Assembly: GCF_013368755.1 (NCBI RefSeq)
Contig: NC_049566.1
Coordinates: forward strand, 4,774,001 to 4,838,000
Reading direction: 5' to 3'
Source of the DNA: Talaromyces rugulosus
Lineage: Eukaryota > Ascomycota > Eurotiomycetes > Eurotiales > Trichocomaceae
DNA: 64,000 bases
Shown: piece by piece, positions 1-10,674 of the stretch
Numbering within the stretch: position 1 is the first letter of the stretch
Layout of the letters: each line of letters opens with the position of its first letter
Notes under the pieces: generated by a model
Databases searched by the model: none
What the model was told of the DNA's origin: nothing
Seen by the model: only the letters and a program-made list of their open reading frames with translations
Program-made: the position numbers and the translations under genes

Positions 1-32
1 CAATATACATGTAGTGATCAGCAAGTCAAAGT

Positions 33-1522
33 TTAAAACCCATCCAGCCCAGTCTTGATAACAGGCACCTCATCCTGGCTGTGGTCGGCCAGCCACTCAC
101 TTAACGTTTTACCGTTCGGATCAAAAACAGGCTTCTCACCAAAAACCGCCGTCCTCTTGCCTTCTCTTTCTTGGGTGTTATAACCACCGGGCACTGCACG
201 GTGAATGGCAACGCGATTATCCCAAAGTGCCACGCTGCCAGCTTCCCAATGCCAACGGACAGTTAAGTCATCCGCTGAATGGAGATGTTCACGAAGGAAA
301 TTCAAAGTATGTAAGGACTCATAAGCTTTGAGTTCGGCGATGTTGATTACAAATGCGGGATTATAGAAAAGTGCCTTCTGTTTGGTTACAGGGTGGGTAC
401 GGACCTGTTCATTGTTTGCAGCCACTCGTTAGTAGTGACAATGCGATTCGATGCTCGTATGTCATCCCTGGAACATAAAAGAACGTACCAGAGGGTGTTC
501 CCTGCGTACTGGCAACCGAAAAGAGGTTCCGCCACTGTTCACGGTGTTTATGAAAATATGCTATCGGTTAATTAGTAAATATACGCAAGGGCCTCATTAA
601 TGGAACTGACCTCCGAGCTGTGAACTGCATGAAGCCCTTCGAAAGTTTTTTGAAAAGTCGGGCTGAGTTTATCGAACAATGCTGTCTGACTAGTCCAGAT
701 AGTATCACCACCTGCAATTGTTAATATATATTACCTAGATTTAGATGGAAAAATAGAAAGGAGAAAATGGAATTGGACAAAATACACACCATATTCAGGA
801 GTTTTGATTACCCGAAGCAATGTATAGGAAGGCGGATTAATTTCGAAGGAGTGATCGGAGTGGAACTCGGCGAACGCGCCACTTGCGTGGTCGTATGAGC
901 GAATGTCGCTGTTTCATTTCAACGATTAATATGTTTCTCTCATTACTGTGATGGGCGTCGGTATTTCTTTTGGCTCACCCTCCGCGTCCTAGAATAGTGA
1001 CATGACGTGGATCCACTTGGTTTGGATCTCGATCTTGCTAATATAGGAAATTCATTAGTACTGTGAATGGTGTAATAAAATTGAAAAAAGGTGTAGATAG
1101 GCACTGACAATGCCGAAATGCTTGGTGAATTCGTGTTGTCCTTCGGTCGTGAGGTCTTGGTTTCTAAAAAACACGACACCCCTCTATTATCAGATAATAG
1201 TACCATTTCGTTAGTTCTCAGCTCTGTTTCTGTTCAAAATCTGGGAACTCTCCAAATTCAGGACAGGTAAACTTACTTCTGCAACTAACAAAGCCAGTTC
1301 GTCCTTCTGCTTTTCATTTAATTGACTCAGCTGTACCCCCTGCAACTCCGTGCCTATGTACGGCGTTAAATGTTTGACCTTAGTAACTGCCGAAAGAAGA
1401 GAAGTTTTTTCCGAGTTAGCGAAAAATGCACGGTCCTTGGGCGGCTGGATTTCTTCCACTGGCTGGTCGATAGGTTTGTAGGCGAAGATTTTCTTCGTGA
1501 GACCTGTATGAGCTCCAATCAT
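33..1522 (-). CDS. TauD/TfdA-family 2-oxoglutarate-dependent dioxygenase (7 exons, 347 aa)
   Basis: Fe(II)/2-OG oxygenase of the taurine/sulfonate dioxygenase family, probably cytosolic. Exons read on the minus strand: 1522-1277, 1183-1109, 1037-979, 908-790, 711-611, 560-489 and 404-33. All six introns have GT-AG ends, and the exons sum to 348 codons without a stop. The iron ligands are the FHSD motif (His143, Asp145) and distal His292 in NRVAIHRA; Arg308 (EGKRTAV) should hold 2-OG. The block EHPLVRTHPVT is typical of the family. Length is normal for a fungal TauD. It shares an 856-bp promoter with the MFS gene to its right, so the two are probably co-regulated. The substrate cannot be read from sequence; sulfonate or an aryloxy acid are family precedents. 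A naive six-frame view makes the gene look broken, but it is not. Confidence 0.9.
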
Positions 1523-2378
1523 TGTGTGGGTTTATTTTTTCTTGGTGTGTAGGAGTACTCTGTTTAATTAGGTACACTTAGAAGGGTCTATTCTAGGAAG
1601 TGCAAAAACACCCCTCTTTATATTCAGATCAGTGAATCGATGGCCGGATGGTCTCGACGAATAATGCTCGGTTGACGATTCAACGTTATTCCAACGTCAA
1701 TGCGCTGGTCTGTTCTCCGTGCCGAAACCATTGTTTTTCTCAACGGATGATTGACTGCCGGTAGTATTATCGCAGGGATGACGATATGTCCCAACTCCAT
1801 GGTGCCATTACATGTGGTTTATAATCATATAATGGAGATGTCACTGGAGGGCCGAGCAAATCACACTACTCGTAGCTTTATCTATTTGTAACTTAAAATA
1901 TTTCGACAAATTAAAAACTCCCCACAGTGTATACGAATTGCACGATGCAGTATATAACTCGACGGTTATCACGACATTCGTATCACATCTGGTGAATCGC
2001 GCTTGGTCGTTGAGTGGGGGTCTAAGTGTCAGGCGAACCGCAGGAAGACGGAACAAATGCAGGGTGAGTCCAGCCGATAGGGGAGGTGGTTAATTAATAT
2101 CCAGCCAACTACAAGACGCATGTCTATTGTCACCTCATTGCGACATGCAGATGCGTTATGCGGTGCCTCGTATTTAGCGTAAGTGGGGAGCTTCCATGTT
2201 GTTGACCCAGGCTAGACGTGACCTGTTGACAACTTGAATTCCCGTGTACATTCAGCAATTGCTTTATGGCTATATAATTCTGTCAAGCCCTGTCCAGTCT
2301 AGCAAAATGGTACGAGGTCAATCTGACCATTTTCAAACCTGCCGTGATTAACCCTACCCCAAAAACAAAAAGAGGACT
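1523..2378. promoter_or_regulatory. shared divergent promoter, TauD enzyme | MFS porter
   Basis: This 856-bp gap separates the two divergent start codons. No convincing gene is present; the small ORF around 1841-2056 has no family features. A GGCCGAG heptamer occurs at 1850-1856, half of the palindrome seen in the right-hand module, but it may be chance. Confidence 0.45.
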
Positions 2379-4091
2379 ATGGCTGCCGATCAGGACGTCG
2401 TTTCGGCCAAAGCTGGTGGAGCCGGATATCAAAACAACAACGACTCTAGCTCATCACAGTCAGCAGACATTGATACTTCAATCGATTTGGGTAACGAACT
2501 CATCGATACTTCGAAAGTCGACGATGTGCTCACCAGAAAGATGGCACTGGTTAACGCCGCACTTGATGAGATTGGCATGACCCCCTTTCAATGGAAGTTA
2601 TTCTTTTTGAACGGGTTTGGCTACGCGGTAGATTCAGTGAGTTTCCTCCCCCCGTACTTGAAATCTGGGTACCTGATTTTGTTGACAAAAGAGTGATAGC
2701 TCCTGGTCGTGTGCCAATCTATCGCCCAGCCGGCCGCTACGCAAGAGTTTGGAAACCCTAGCAGATACATTGCTGGCATTTCTCTTGCCTCACAAATTGG
2801 ACTTCTTGTCGGGGCTGCTGTCTGGGGGTTCTCAGCAGATGTCATTGGACGGAAACTCGCGTTCAATACGAGCTTGTTTCTATGCGCTGCATTCGTCCTG
2901 ATTGCTGGAGGAATGCCTAACTACATATCCTTCGCTGCCATGTTCGTCGTCCACCCAGAAGTCAATTGATAAGTAAGTACACATTGCTGACTGTTGTTCT
3001 TTACCGCCATTAGGGTTGCCATATATTCGGCTGGAGCGGGAGGAAACTACATTCTGGACGCCACTAATTTCCTCGAATTCCTCCCCGTGTCGCATGCCTG
3101 GCTTGTCACTTTTTTATCTGTGTGGTGGGCTGTTGGGTACACGATCACTGGACTCTTAGCATGGGCTTTTATGAGTAACTTCAGCTGCGCAAGTGATGCC
3201 GTGGTGTGTTCTCGAACGGATAACATGGGATGGCGGTATCTCCATTTTACCTGTGGCGCCCTGGTACTTGTTCTTAGCATACTCCGCTTGCTTGCCATCC
3301 GAATGGTCCAAACACCAAAATGGCTCACCAGTCAAAATCGGGACGAGGAGCTATATGCAGTGCTCTTAGATTTGTCAGAGAAATACAAACGTCCTTTCTC
3401 GCTGACATTGGAAAAGCTACAGTCGCAGGGGCGCGTTCTCCATACTGACAAGTCTGTGTGGTCCGGTCTTCGCTTGAGGAGTCATTTCTCTGGCCTATTT
3501 AGCACACCTAAACTAGCTTACTCTACAGTTATGATAATCATCAACTGGTTGCTCATCGGAACAGTCTCGCCTTTATACGGTGTGTTCTTGCCGTATTATC
3601 TCGCGTCACGTGGTGCCGACACCGGAGATGGCTCAAACTACACGATATGGCGCAACTATGCGATCAACCAAGTGGCAGGTTTGATAGGACCGATTATTGC
3701 CGGCGTGCTTGTTGAATGGCGGTGGTTTGGACGACGTGGCACCCTTGCTGTCGGTGCGGCAATTACTACTGCTCTGCAGCTTGGATACACGCAAATTAAA
3801 ACACCGGCACAAAACGTTGGGGTGTCTGCCGCAATTTCAGCAGCATCTAATATTTACTATGGCACTATATATGCATATACACCGGAGATCCTGCCAAGTG
3901 CTCACCGTGCTACGGGGTATGGTCTCTGCGTGGTTCTGAATCGCGTTGGTGGTATCGTTGGTGTATTGGTTGGAAGCTATGCTAACGTGGAGACGGTTGT
4001 GCCATTGTGGATTTGTGCAGGGTTGTATGGGGCTTTGATTTTTACGAGCTTGCTGCTGCCATTTGAGAGCAGGGGGAAAAGAACTGTTTAG
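2379..4091 (+). CDS. MFS transporter, SV2/NiaP-like carboxylate or organic-solute porter (3 exons, 525 aa)
   Basis: Twelve-helix major facilitator of the plasma membrane. Exons are 2379-2636, 2700-2941 and 3014-4091; they sum to 526 codons. The second intron uses a weak donor (GTTCGT), chosen because it alone keeps the frame and restores the sequence AAMVAIYSAGAGGNY. Recognisable segments are a hydrophilic N-terminus (about residues 1-65), QWKLFFLNGFGYAVDS at the start of helix 1, the signature loop GFSADVIGRK between helices 2 and 3, and a second-half equivalent RRGTLAVG. Close fungal relatives are annotated only as MFS or membrane transporters; the AAHS/SV2-like resemblance suggests an anionic organic substrate. 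It is divergent from a TauD dioxygenase, which suggests uptake of that enzyme's substrate. Family assignment is solid; the substrate is inference. Confidence 0.88.
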
Positions 4092-4399
4092 TATCTAGTC
4101 GGTCATATGTTCTTGCCTCTGCCTTTGCCAGGTACATGTACCCATTACATGTATGATTGGGGTTAAACATTGACATTTTGCATGTATACGAAATATTTTT
4201 AGAACTTATATATTGATTATAACAGAGATATAAAAGCCATTTTTATTCGTTCAGAAATTAGTCGAATTTTCAAACCAGACGTCTGGTCTGGTATCTTCGA
4301 AGCACATATTGACGATGCGATGGGCGTCTCGCGTGGCATTTACAATGTCACTAATTTTGAATTTAACATTTTTGAAATTATTTTCCTATTTTTCAAGGA
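4092..4399. other. convergent 3' intergenic region
   Basis: AT-rich gap between the convergent MFS and PhyH genes. It holds their 3' ends; nothing else is seen. Confidence 0.5.
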
Positions 4400-5341
4400 C
4401 TAATTGTATGGTTTGACACCTGCAAGCTTCAGTAGCTTATCGGTCAAGTCTGGTTTATCTCGGGGTTCGTTCCTTCTTGTGTCAACTACCCCGCTGGGAA
4501 GGACAGGCAGGTTGGACCTCAGAACTATGTTGTCATGTGGCCAGTGGGTAGTAGCCAGCCACTTGTCAAAGGCCTCTCTTTTACTCGTCAAGACTGCGGA
4601 ACTGGCAAGTTTCACGGGGGCATATGATACATAAGTGACTGTCCTAATAGTGTCACTGTTGGCAGTGGGCTCTGCTCCATAATGAATGAGTCGTGAATCC
4701 CAAATAATCAAGTCTCCAGCTTCAGCAATGATCTTATGAGGCTTATAACCTTGGGCTTCCTCAAACCAGGTCATTTGGTCTGCGGTAAAGGAATAAAAGT
4801 CTTTGTGGTCCCATTCCGTCGGGTCCGTATGCTGGGCGAAAAACTCTTCGACAATCTTATGCGAGCCCGGATAGACTGTGAGCCCTCCATCTTCAGGGCC
4901 GGCCTTGGACAAGTTGACGATACCCTGAACGCATTGTAAACCTTGGCGGAAAGGGGATTGGTCGACATGCGGCCACTTCACTCTTGGAACGTGCCCAGGG
5001 CGACGAGGGAGCGTAATATTGAGTGCGTCAAAAGAAACTAGCAGCTCATCCGTGTTCCAGAGCTGGGCAAAACTCTCAATAATGCGCTGCTCAAGTCGAA
5101 TCTCCCACATGAATCGCTCATGGACAACGCCGTAGTGGTTGAACGTGTTGATCTGAGAAACGTGAGGAAGATTAGGTGTAGTCCAAGTTGTTGGATCAGA
5201 AAGATTCAGTTCGGGGTTATCAAAAGACTTTAGCCAGTCGAACGCAGCCTGTTGATATTCTGCCGCTTTAGTTGGGCTAATAACGCCGGGAATGACTGCG
5301 TAGCCATTATCCAGAAAATGGTCGTACCAGGTAGGGGCCAT
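4400..5341 (-). CDS. phytanoyl-CoA dioxygenase (PhyH)-family enzyme, intronless, 313 aa
   Basis: Fe(II)/2-OG oxygenase of the PhyH family, a double-stranded beta-helix enzyme. The iron triad is visible as His125 and Asp127 in KWPHVDQSP and His220 in SRLIHYGAEP; Arg233 is the likely 2-OG ligand. The motif GGLTVYPGSHK is typical of fungal members. The open frame extends 30 codons upstream to 5431, but that extension is AT-rich and hydrophobic, so I chose the ATG at 5341, which starts MAPTWYDHF. This is the only intronless oxygenase in the left block. It is convergent with the MFS gene and precedes the next TauD gene on the same strand. No substrate can be assigned; the family includes alkaloid and meroterpenoid hydroxylases as well as catabolic enzymes. 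Confidence 0.88.
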   Translation of the reverse strand: MAPTWYDHFLDNGYAVIPGVISPTKAAEYQQAAFDWLKSFDNPELNLSDPTTWTTPNLPHVSQINTFNHYGVVHERFMWEIRLEQRIIESFAQLWNTDELLVSFDALNITLPRRPGHVPRVKWPHVDQSPFRQGLQCVQGIVNLSKAGPEDGGLTVYPGSHKIVEEFFAQHTDPTEWDHKDFYSFTADQMTWFEEAQGYKPHKIIAEAGDLIIWDSRLIHYGAEPTANSDTIRTVTYVSYAPVKLASSAVLTSKREAFDKWLATTHWPHDNIVLRSNLPVLPSGVVDTRRNEPRDKPDLTDKLLKLAGVKPYN

Positions 5342-5808
5342 GAAACATAAGATAATTGATATTAAATTATATCTAGAAATGTAGGTGATTTTTAATAGTA
5401 TGAACAGTGAAAGAGTGATGATGTCAAGCACACTTATTTAATATACACAAAGTTTGAATCGAATATATTTTGAGATCTTATCTGTCAATGTTGTGAAATG
5501 GAGCTTCGATTACGCAATTTGACGCTCCGACGCTAAATGGACATGATTCATGTATGTAGTCCGATGTCGACGTAGGAAATTTTTTTTTTTTTGAACCATT
5601 GTTTAGCTTGTTCTCGGCAGTCAACCAAGGTCTTCGAACTTTCGTTTGAGGTTTAGTAGAGGCTATGGGCAGAATACATATTTCTTACTCATCATCGCTA
5701 GCAGTTGACATGTAACGGAATATAAACATTTTGAGTATCAATTTATGGCTAGCGTTTCATTAGACCCAATAACGCCGTTACCTTCTTCATAGTACACACC
5801 CTTCAAGT
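5342..5808. promoter_or_regulatory. upstream region of PhyH gene
   Basis: 467 bp between the PhyH start and the stop of the next minus-strand gene. It contains an A/T homopolymer at 5580-5593. No gene or clear operator is seen. Confidence 0.4.
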
Positions 5809-7113
5809 CTATTTGGATTCAATAATCGGGACGCGAGGGACACCTTGCAACAATCTTAAGCCCTCGGGGAAATCACCAAGTCTCCCATCATCGTCCCACA
5901 GGGCTGCTAAGACTTGGCGGGATCCCTTCCACGGTGTTCGCGAATGTTGGACGGCGTAATTCTTTAGGTTATCAGTTCGAAAATGTTAGAAAGAGAGGTG
6001 TGTATCAAAAACTGACATCAAGCAATACCAAATCGCCTTGCTCCCATTGTATATTGACAGCACCCTTTTCAGCAAGGTCAAGTAGCAAATCTAGATCCTC
6101 AACATTCATGACTGTTCCATCTCCGAATTGAGGTGGCGGGTGATAAGATCCATCATCGCCTCTGAAAGGCGGCCGGGTTGCTCCATGATGTCTGCTACGA
6201 CCCCATGCCGATGTGAGGTTTCCGAAAAATACTGTAGCTCCTGTCGGGTTGTGAAGACGTATTGCTGTACACGAATTAGGTATTCAAATTATACATCATA
6301 GACATCTTCAAGTCGCGCCGACCTACCTGGTACTATGTGCGTTACACTCAAACTACCATCATCGTGCCACTCAAATAATTCACTATGCCTTCGGACTTCG
6401 GTCTCGACTTTTTGTCTAGTTGTCTCTGCATCATCTTCGTCCGTGACGTGTTGTCCGTAGGCACCCCGGATACTTGTTCCCGTATTAGATACTAAAGGGT
6501 TGACAGTGTATCTGTAAGTGTACTTTGCGCCCTTTGTACGAAGGTCCGATAGGAAATTGGGTGCAAGTTTAGACAACTGGTCTGCAAGGTATATCGAAGA
6601 CGTGATAGGAGTAGCGCCTCCCTCGTCTGGAATCTTGAGCGCGCTGAACGTGAGCCAGGCTGGATTGATAGTCGACCATCCGTATTCATTGTGTGGCCAA
6701 ATGGGCAATTCGGGTGGTCCTTCGTTAGCAGTTTTAACGTTGGGAGCCAGCACTGTTCGAAGCGGCGGTCGACCAACTTCGACATGCGGACGGAAGCCAA
6801 AGGCGTGGGCAACTTTGCTGTAATCATCCGGTGTCGAAAGGGGTAGACCCCGTATCAAGACTGCGCCGCCATGGTGTTTTACAAGACGACGTAGCTCACC
6901 GGATCGAACAAAGTTGCGAATCAACTCAACACTCGCCGTAAGATCTCTTGTTCCAGTCTTGACATGGAGAGCCAATGGAAACGGCGCGCTCCATCCAAGA
7001 CCAAATGTGGATGTATCCTGCTGCCCTTCAAAAAGAAAAGGCTCCCAAGCAGAAGGCGACAGTGCCTCGGCGGATGCAAGCCCGGTAGCAGAGCTTGAAG
7101 TTACCGTCGCCAT
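5809..7113 (-). CDS. clavaminate-synthase-like TauD dioxygenase with HNE iron motif (3 exons, 395 aa)
   Basis: 2-OG oxygenase of the TauD superfamily, clavaminate-synthase-like branch. Exons on the minus strand: 7113-6327, 6264-6017 and 5961-5809, giving 396 codons. The proximal iron motif is WPHNEYGWS (His141, Glu143), using Glu in place of the commoner Asp, as several members of this branch do. The distal ligand is His351 in NYAVQHSRTPW, and Arg360 in GSRQVLAAL is the expected 2-OG ligand. The start at 7113 (MATVTSSS) is preferred over 7221 because the extra 36 residues are unlike the family. Its promoter is shared with an UNC93-like MFS gene. It is clearly not a recent duplicate of the two other left-block TauD genes, so the block gathers different dioxygenase lineages. 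Confidence 0.87.
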
Positions 7114-7827
7114 GTTGATCGGGTTGCTGATGAAATTTTGGCATCTACGACAGCTTGGGTAAATGAATGGAAAGCACGCCTTAATGAAGGACTTGAACGC
7201 AACGATTCCTATCACTTTCATACTTCGGAGATGACTCCGAATCTACTTTTAAACTTATATTCAGACTAAAACATGGCGGCACTCGATGCTGGTAGTTTCA
7301 CTAGTAGTAGTCCCGAACCAAGGAGATGGATACGTACACGAGGATAAGCACATCATCGGCGGCACGTATCACACCACGTTCGGCAGCCGTTCAGAGAAAC
7401 AAACCCGTAATATACGACTCAGGTACCAAGAAGAACCCGCGCTAGAGGGCTATTTTTTCCTACAATAGATAACAGGTCGTTGTGCGATTCTCCATTTTAA
7501 CCCAACCCTCAGTGGATATTCACGACTTACACCGGCGTCTGGAAAGAATTCTTCGAGTTTCCGGGACTAAGGCCGAGAAATGTTATAAAAAATTCTGTGC
7601 TTCAAACGGCCCAGACCAGCACTACCACTCACACTGACGTGGCGCTTAATCCATTCGCGACTATCAAATCTACCAAGACAATAATGGAGCCTACCAATGG
7701 TCTGTACCATGGCCCAAGGACTTATAATAATAGACTGGACCCCATTCAAGCACAACACTGGCTCTTAAATTTATACCGAGACCGACCTTTGGGCTAGTCT
7801 ACTTCATTCAAAGCCAATACTCGTCAA
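7114..7827. promoter_or_regulatory. shared divergent promoter, TauD-like | UNC93-like MFS
   Basis: 714-bp gap between divergent starts. It contains CTAAGGCCGAG around 7567-7577, whose GGCCGAG end matches the half-site found in the right-hand module. Short ORFs here have no family features. Confidence 0.4.
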
Positions 7828-9730
7828 ATGGGCAACGATACTTCTCCCAACGAAGCCGCGCTGGAAGTAGCTGCCTTCCACCATGCTGCAGGCAAACGAT
7901 CATGGTACCGTCGAGTGTTTTTCCAGGCCACTGTGGTTGGCTGTTGTGCATTCCTCGCTCCTGGTCTTTACAATGCCATGCAATCAACGGGTGCCGGTGG
8001 TCAGCAGACTCCGTACTTGGTGATGTAAGATGTCGGACGCTACGTAGAGATCTTTGAACATGTATTAACTAATTGTTATAGGGCTGCAAATGCCGTGCTC
8101 GGCTGTATGATGGTTCTTACTTGCTCTCTCGGGAGCGTGGTTGCAAACAAGATTGGCTTGAAGAATGCACTGATTTTTGGAACTACGGGCTAGTAGGTAC
8201 CCTATGATTTCGCAAAGGATATTGTGGATACTGATCGTGATAGCTGTGTATATGCGGCGGCTTTGTATACAAGCAACCGATATAATAACCAATGGTTCGT
8301 GTACTTGGGATCCACTGCATGCGGGATTACAGCAGGAGTGTTTTGGGCGGCTGAAGGAGCTATCATGATTAGCTGTATGTCGATTTGTCAAACTTCCACT
8401 GTATTAACCTGACTTTTATAGATCCGGAGGATTCTAAGCGGGGCCGGTATCTAGCTTATTGGCTTGCCTATCGAAACGTGAGCACAACCATATTTACTCT
8501 TCCTTAATGTGAGACTAAAATGTGTCAGGGTGGCTCTATTATCGGTGGTATAATTAATCTAGCATTCAGTACGTTGCAACTTGCACCTCACAAAGGATTT
8601 GGGCTAAGCGCTGACACTTCGTTGTAGACTATAGCGGCAAGAAAACTGGGACATTAGACTGGAGGACCTACATCGTCTTCGTGGCGCTTCGTATGTTTCA
8701 GACATTCCTTTTTACACACTTCTTACTAAATGGTTCCCTGTTAGAATGCATAGCCCCATTCGTTGCTCTACTCTTGTCCCCCCCGGATAAAGTGCAGCGA
8801 GGCGATGGTCAACTAGTGAAGTCACCCGAAAAGATTAACACAATTGACGAGATAAAGGAGGTCATAAAGATCCTCTATCGGAAAGACTTTCTGCTCGTGT
8901 GAGTCCTCTCCTAATACTGCCGGTGGAATCCAATCCATCTGATGCTGATCCCGGTATTTAGTGTGCCTTTTTTCTTTTACGCAACATTTTTACTTTCGTA
9001 TGCTGGTTCATATCTATCTCTATATTTCAGTGTTCGCTCTCGGGCCCTGGCATCTTTGGTTTCCGCACTAGCGCAAATAACGGCCAACATCATATTCGGC
9101 AGTTTTCTTGACTGGAAGCGGCTATCTTTGAATCAGCGTTCCAAGATCTCGTGTTTGGGGTTGATGGCACTCTTTGGAGGAACCTGGATATGGGGTACAG
9201 TCATTCAGCATGAGTACGGATTGAACAAGCCGGCTTTGGACTGGGTTGACAGCGGATTCGGTCGGGGATGGGCACTATATATTCTGATGCAGGTCAACTT
9301 GTAAGTGTTCATGTATCGATTGATGCACAAGGAAAGGCATCGAGATCAACTGATGTGGCTAACCTATATCCAGTGCCCTTGCATATAACTATGGGTACTG
9401 GCTCGCAGGCTATATGGCGCGAGGACCGGCAGACATTGTCCGTTTGACATCGACGGTACGAGCTGTCGAGGCTGCAGGGGGGGCTGTTGCATCTGGTATC
9501 AGCTCAACCCATGCACCGGTAAGATCATTATAATGTCATTTGTTAAAATAATAGAGCTGGCTGACTCTGTCTGGGTGTAGCTCATTGCGGCTTTGGGGGT
9601 GAATTTTGGTCTTTGGGGTCTTGCCGTCATTCCAACATATCTTGTTGCTAGGAAAATCGGCTTGGATCAGGACTCGGCTGACGTTGCTAAGGAAGAGAGA
9701 CCTAAGAGTAGCGACGGTATCTCTGATTAA
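7828..9730 (+). CDS. UNC93-like MFS membrane protein (10 exons, 461 aa)
   Basis: Polytopic membrane protein of the fungal UNC93/DUF895-type MFS group. Exons are 7828-8024, 8082-8192, 8244-8374, 8422-8477, 8529-8568, 8628-8690, 8745-8898, 8962-9300, 9374-9518 and 9581-9730. All nine introns are GT-AG and the exons sum to 462 codons. Diagnostic segments include CCAFLAPGLYNAMQSTGAGG in helix 1 and the loop that follows, GVFWAAEGAIMISY near helix 4, and a long central hydrophilic loop. It is the most intron-rich gene in the window. Fungal members are predicted transporters of unknown substrate. Shared promoter and neighbours suggest a role in the oxygenase island, but this is inference. Confidence 0.85.
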
Positions 9731-10674
9731 GCCCTGTCGGAGAGGTATAAAATTTCCTAGGGTTTACAAGGCTTTTTGATACATGATTTTCGCCGTGGTT
9801 TCCACAAACACATTTTCCCCGTCATAGTTGGATATCAAAAACAAATGTTCTTATTTGGTATTGGTGTCTTTACCATATACCGCAATACCAATGCCCACTT
9901 TTAGATATCTATTAGAGTTTAACGACATTATTTAGCCTTACACCGCTCCCATCTAAGCATCTAGGATATCTTCATATTTCTTCAAATCACTAAAGGGTAC
10001 TATGTACCATGTCAAATAATCTCCATAATACTACCAAGTATCGCACAGGGGTCAGATACATATATACAAACCTTGTCTCATATTTGATGAAAACAGAGCC
10101 CCCTATTTCCAAATTTTTTTTTTTTGGATTAAAGATATCCTTCTCCGTTACGGAGGTCTTACAGTGGTGTTTGGCGTATATATTCTTGTCTCTCACATCA
10201 ATTGATCAATAGCCCCCACCAATCTTATAAAACCTGGATGGAGCATTGATACAGAACGACCTTACCGAATTAGAAATAAGAAAATGAAAACACTGCAAGT
10301 TCCGCTCATAGCTCCCACTGACCAAAGGAAAACTGTCCTTCTCCTAACATTGGACTGAAAGTTCCCTCTAGCAGCTGACTCTCCAATGTCATCTTGAACG
10401 CGTGCTTTGCCGAACGAATTACCACATCAAAAATTGGCGTTTCCACCATTACCCACCTTACTCGATGTGCTGATCCAAAACTGGCTGGATGGTCCTAATA
10501 AAGATGCTACGTTTATACTTCACTTGGCCAATTTGTTCATAAGCAATGACTTTAAGATTTCCCAATCAAATTACAAAAGGTGGTGGTGGTCTCATCCACA
10601 CAATGGCGAACACTAAGGTCTCGCTTGCGATTTCCTAGACAATGAGACATCGACCCATCAATCCAGACATTGAA
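9731..10674. other. intergenic, no gene seen
   Basis: About 940 bp between convergent genes. It is AT-rich with short homopolymers (for example T-run near 10116). Short ORFs on both strands overlap each other and lack family features, so I leave them out. Confidence 0.5.

Noticed and set aside
425..1211. Apparent break in the middle of the first TauD gene
   Set aside because: Four further exons with GT-AG introns fill the gap and restore the full 348-codon frame, including the iron motif.
1841..2056. 71-codon minus-strand ORF in the first promoter
   Set aside because: No family features and it lies in a divergent promoter.
10009..10212. Overlapping short ORFs on both strands
   Set aside because: They overlap each other, are AT-rich and show no recognisable motif.
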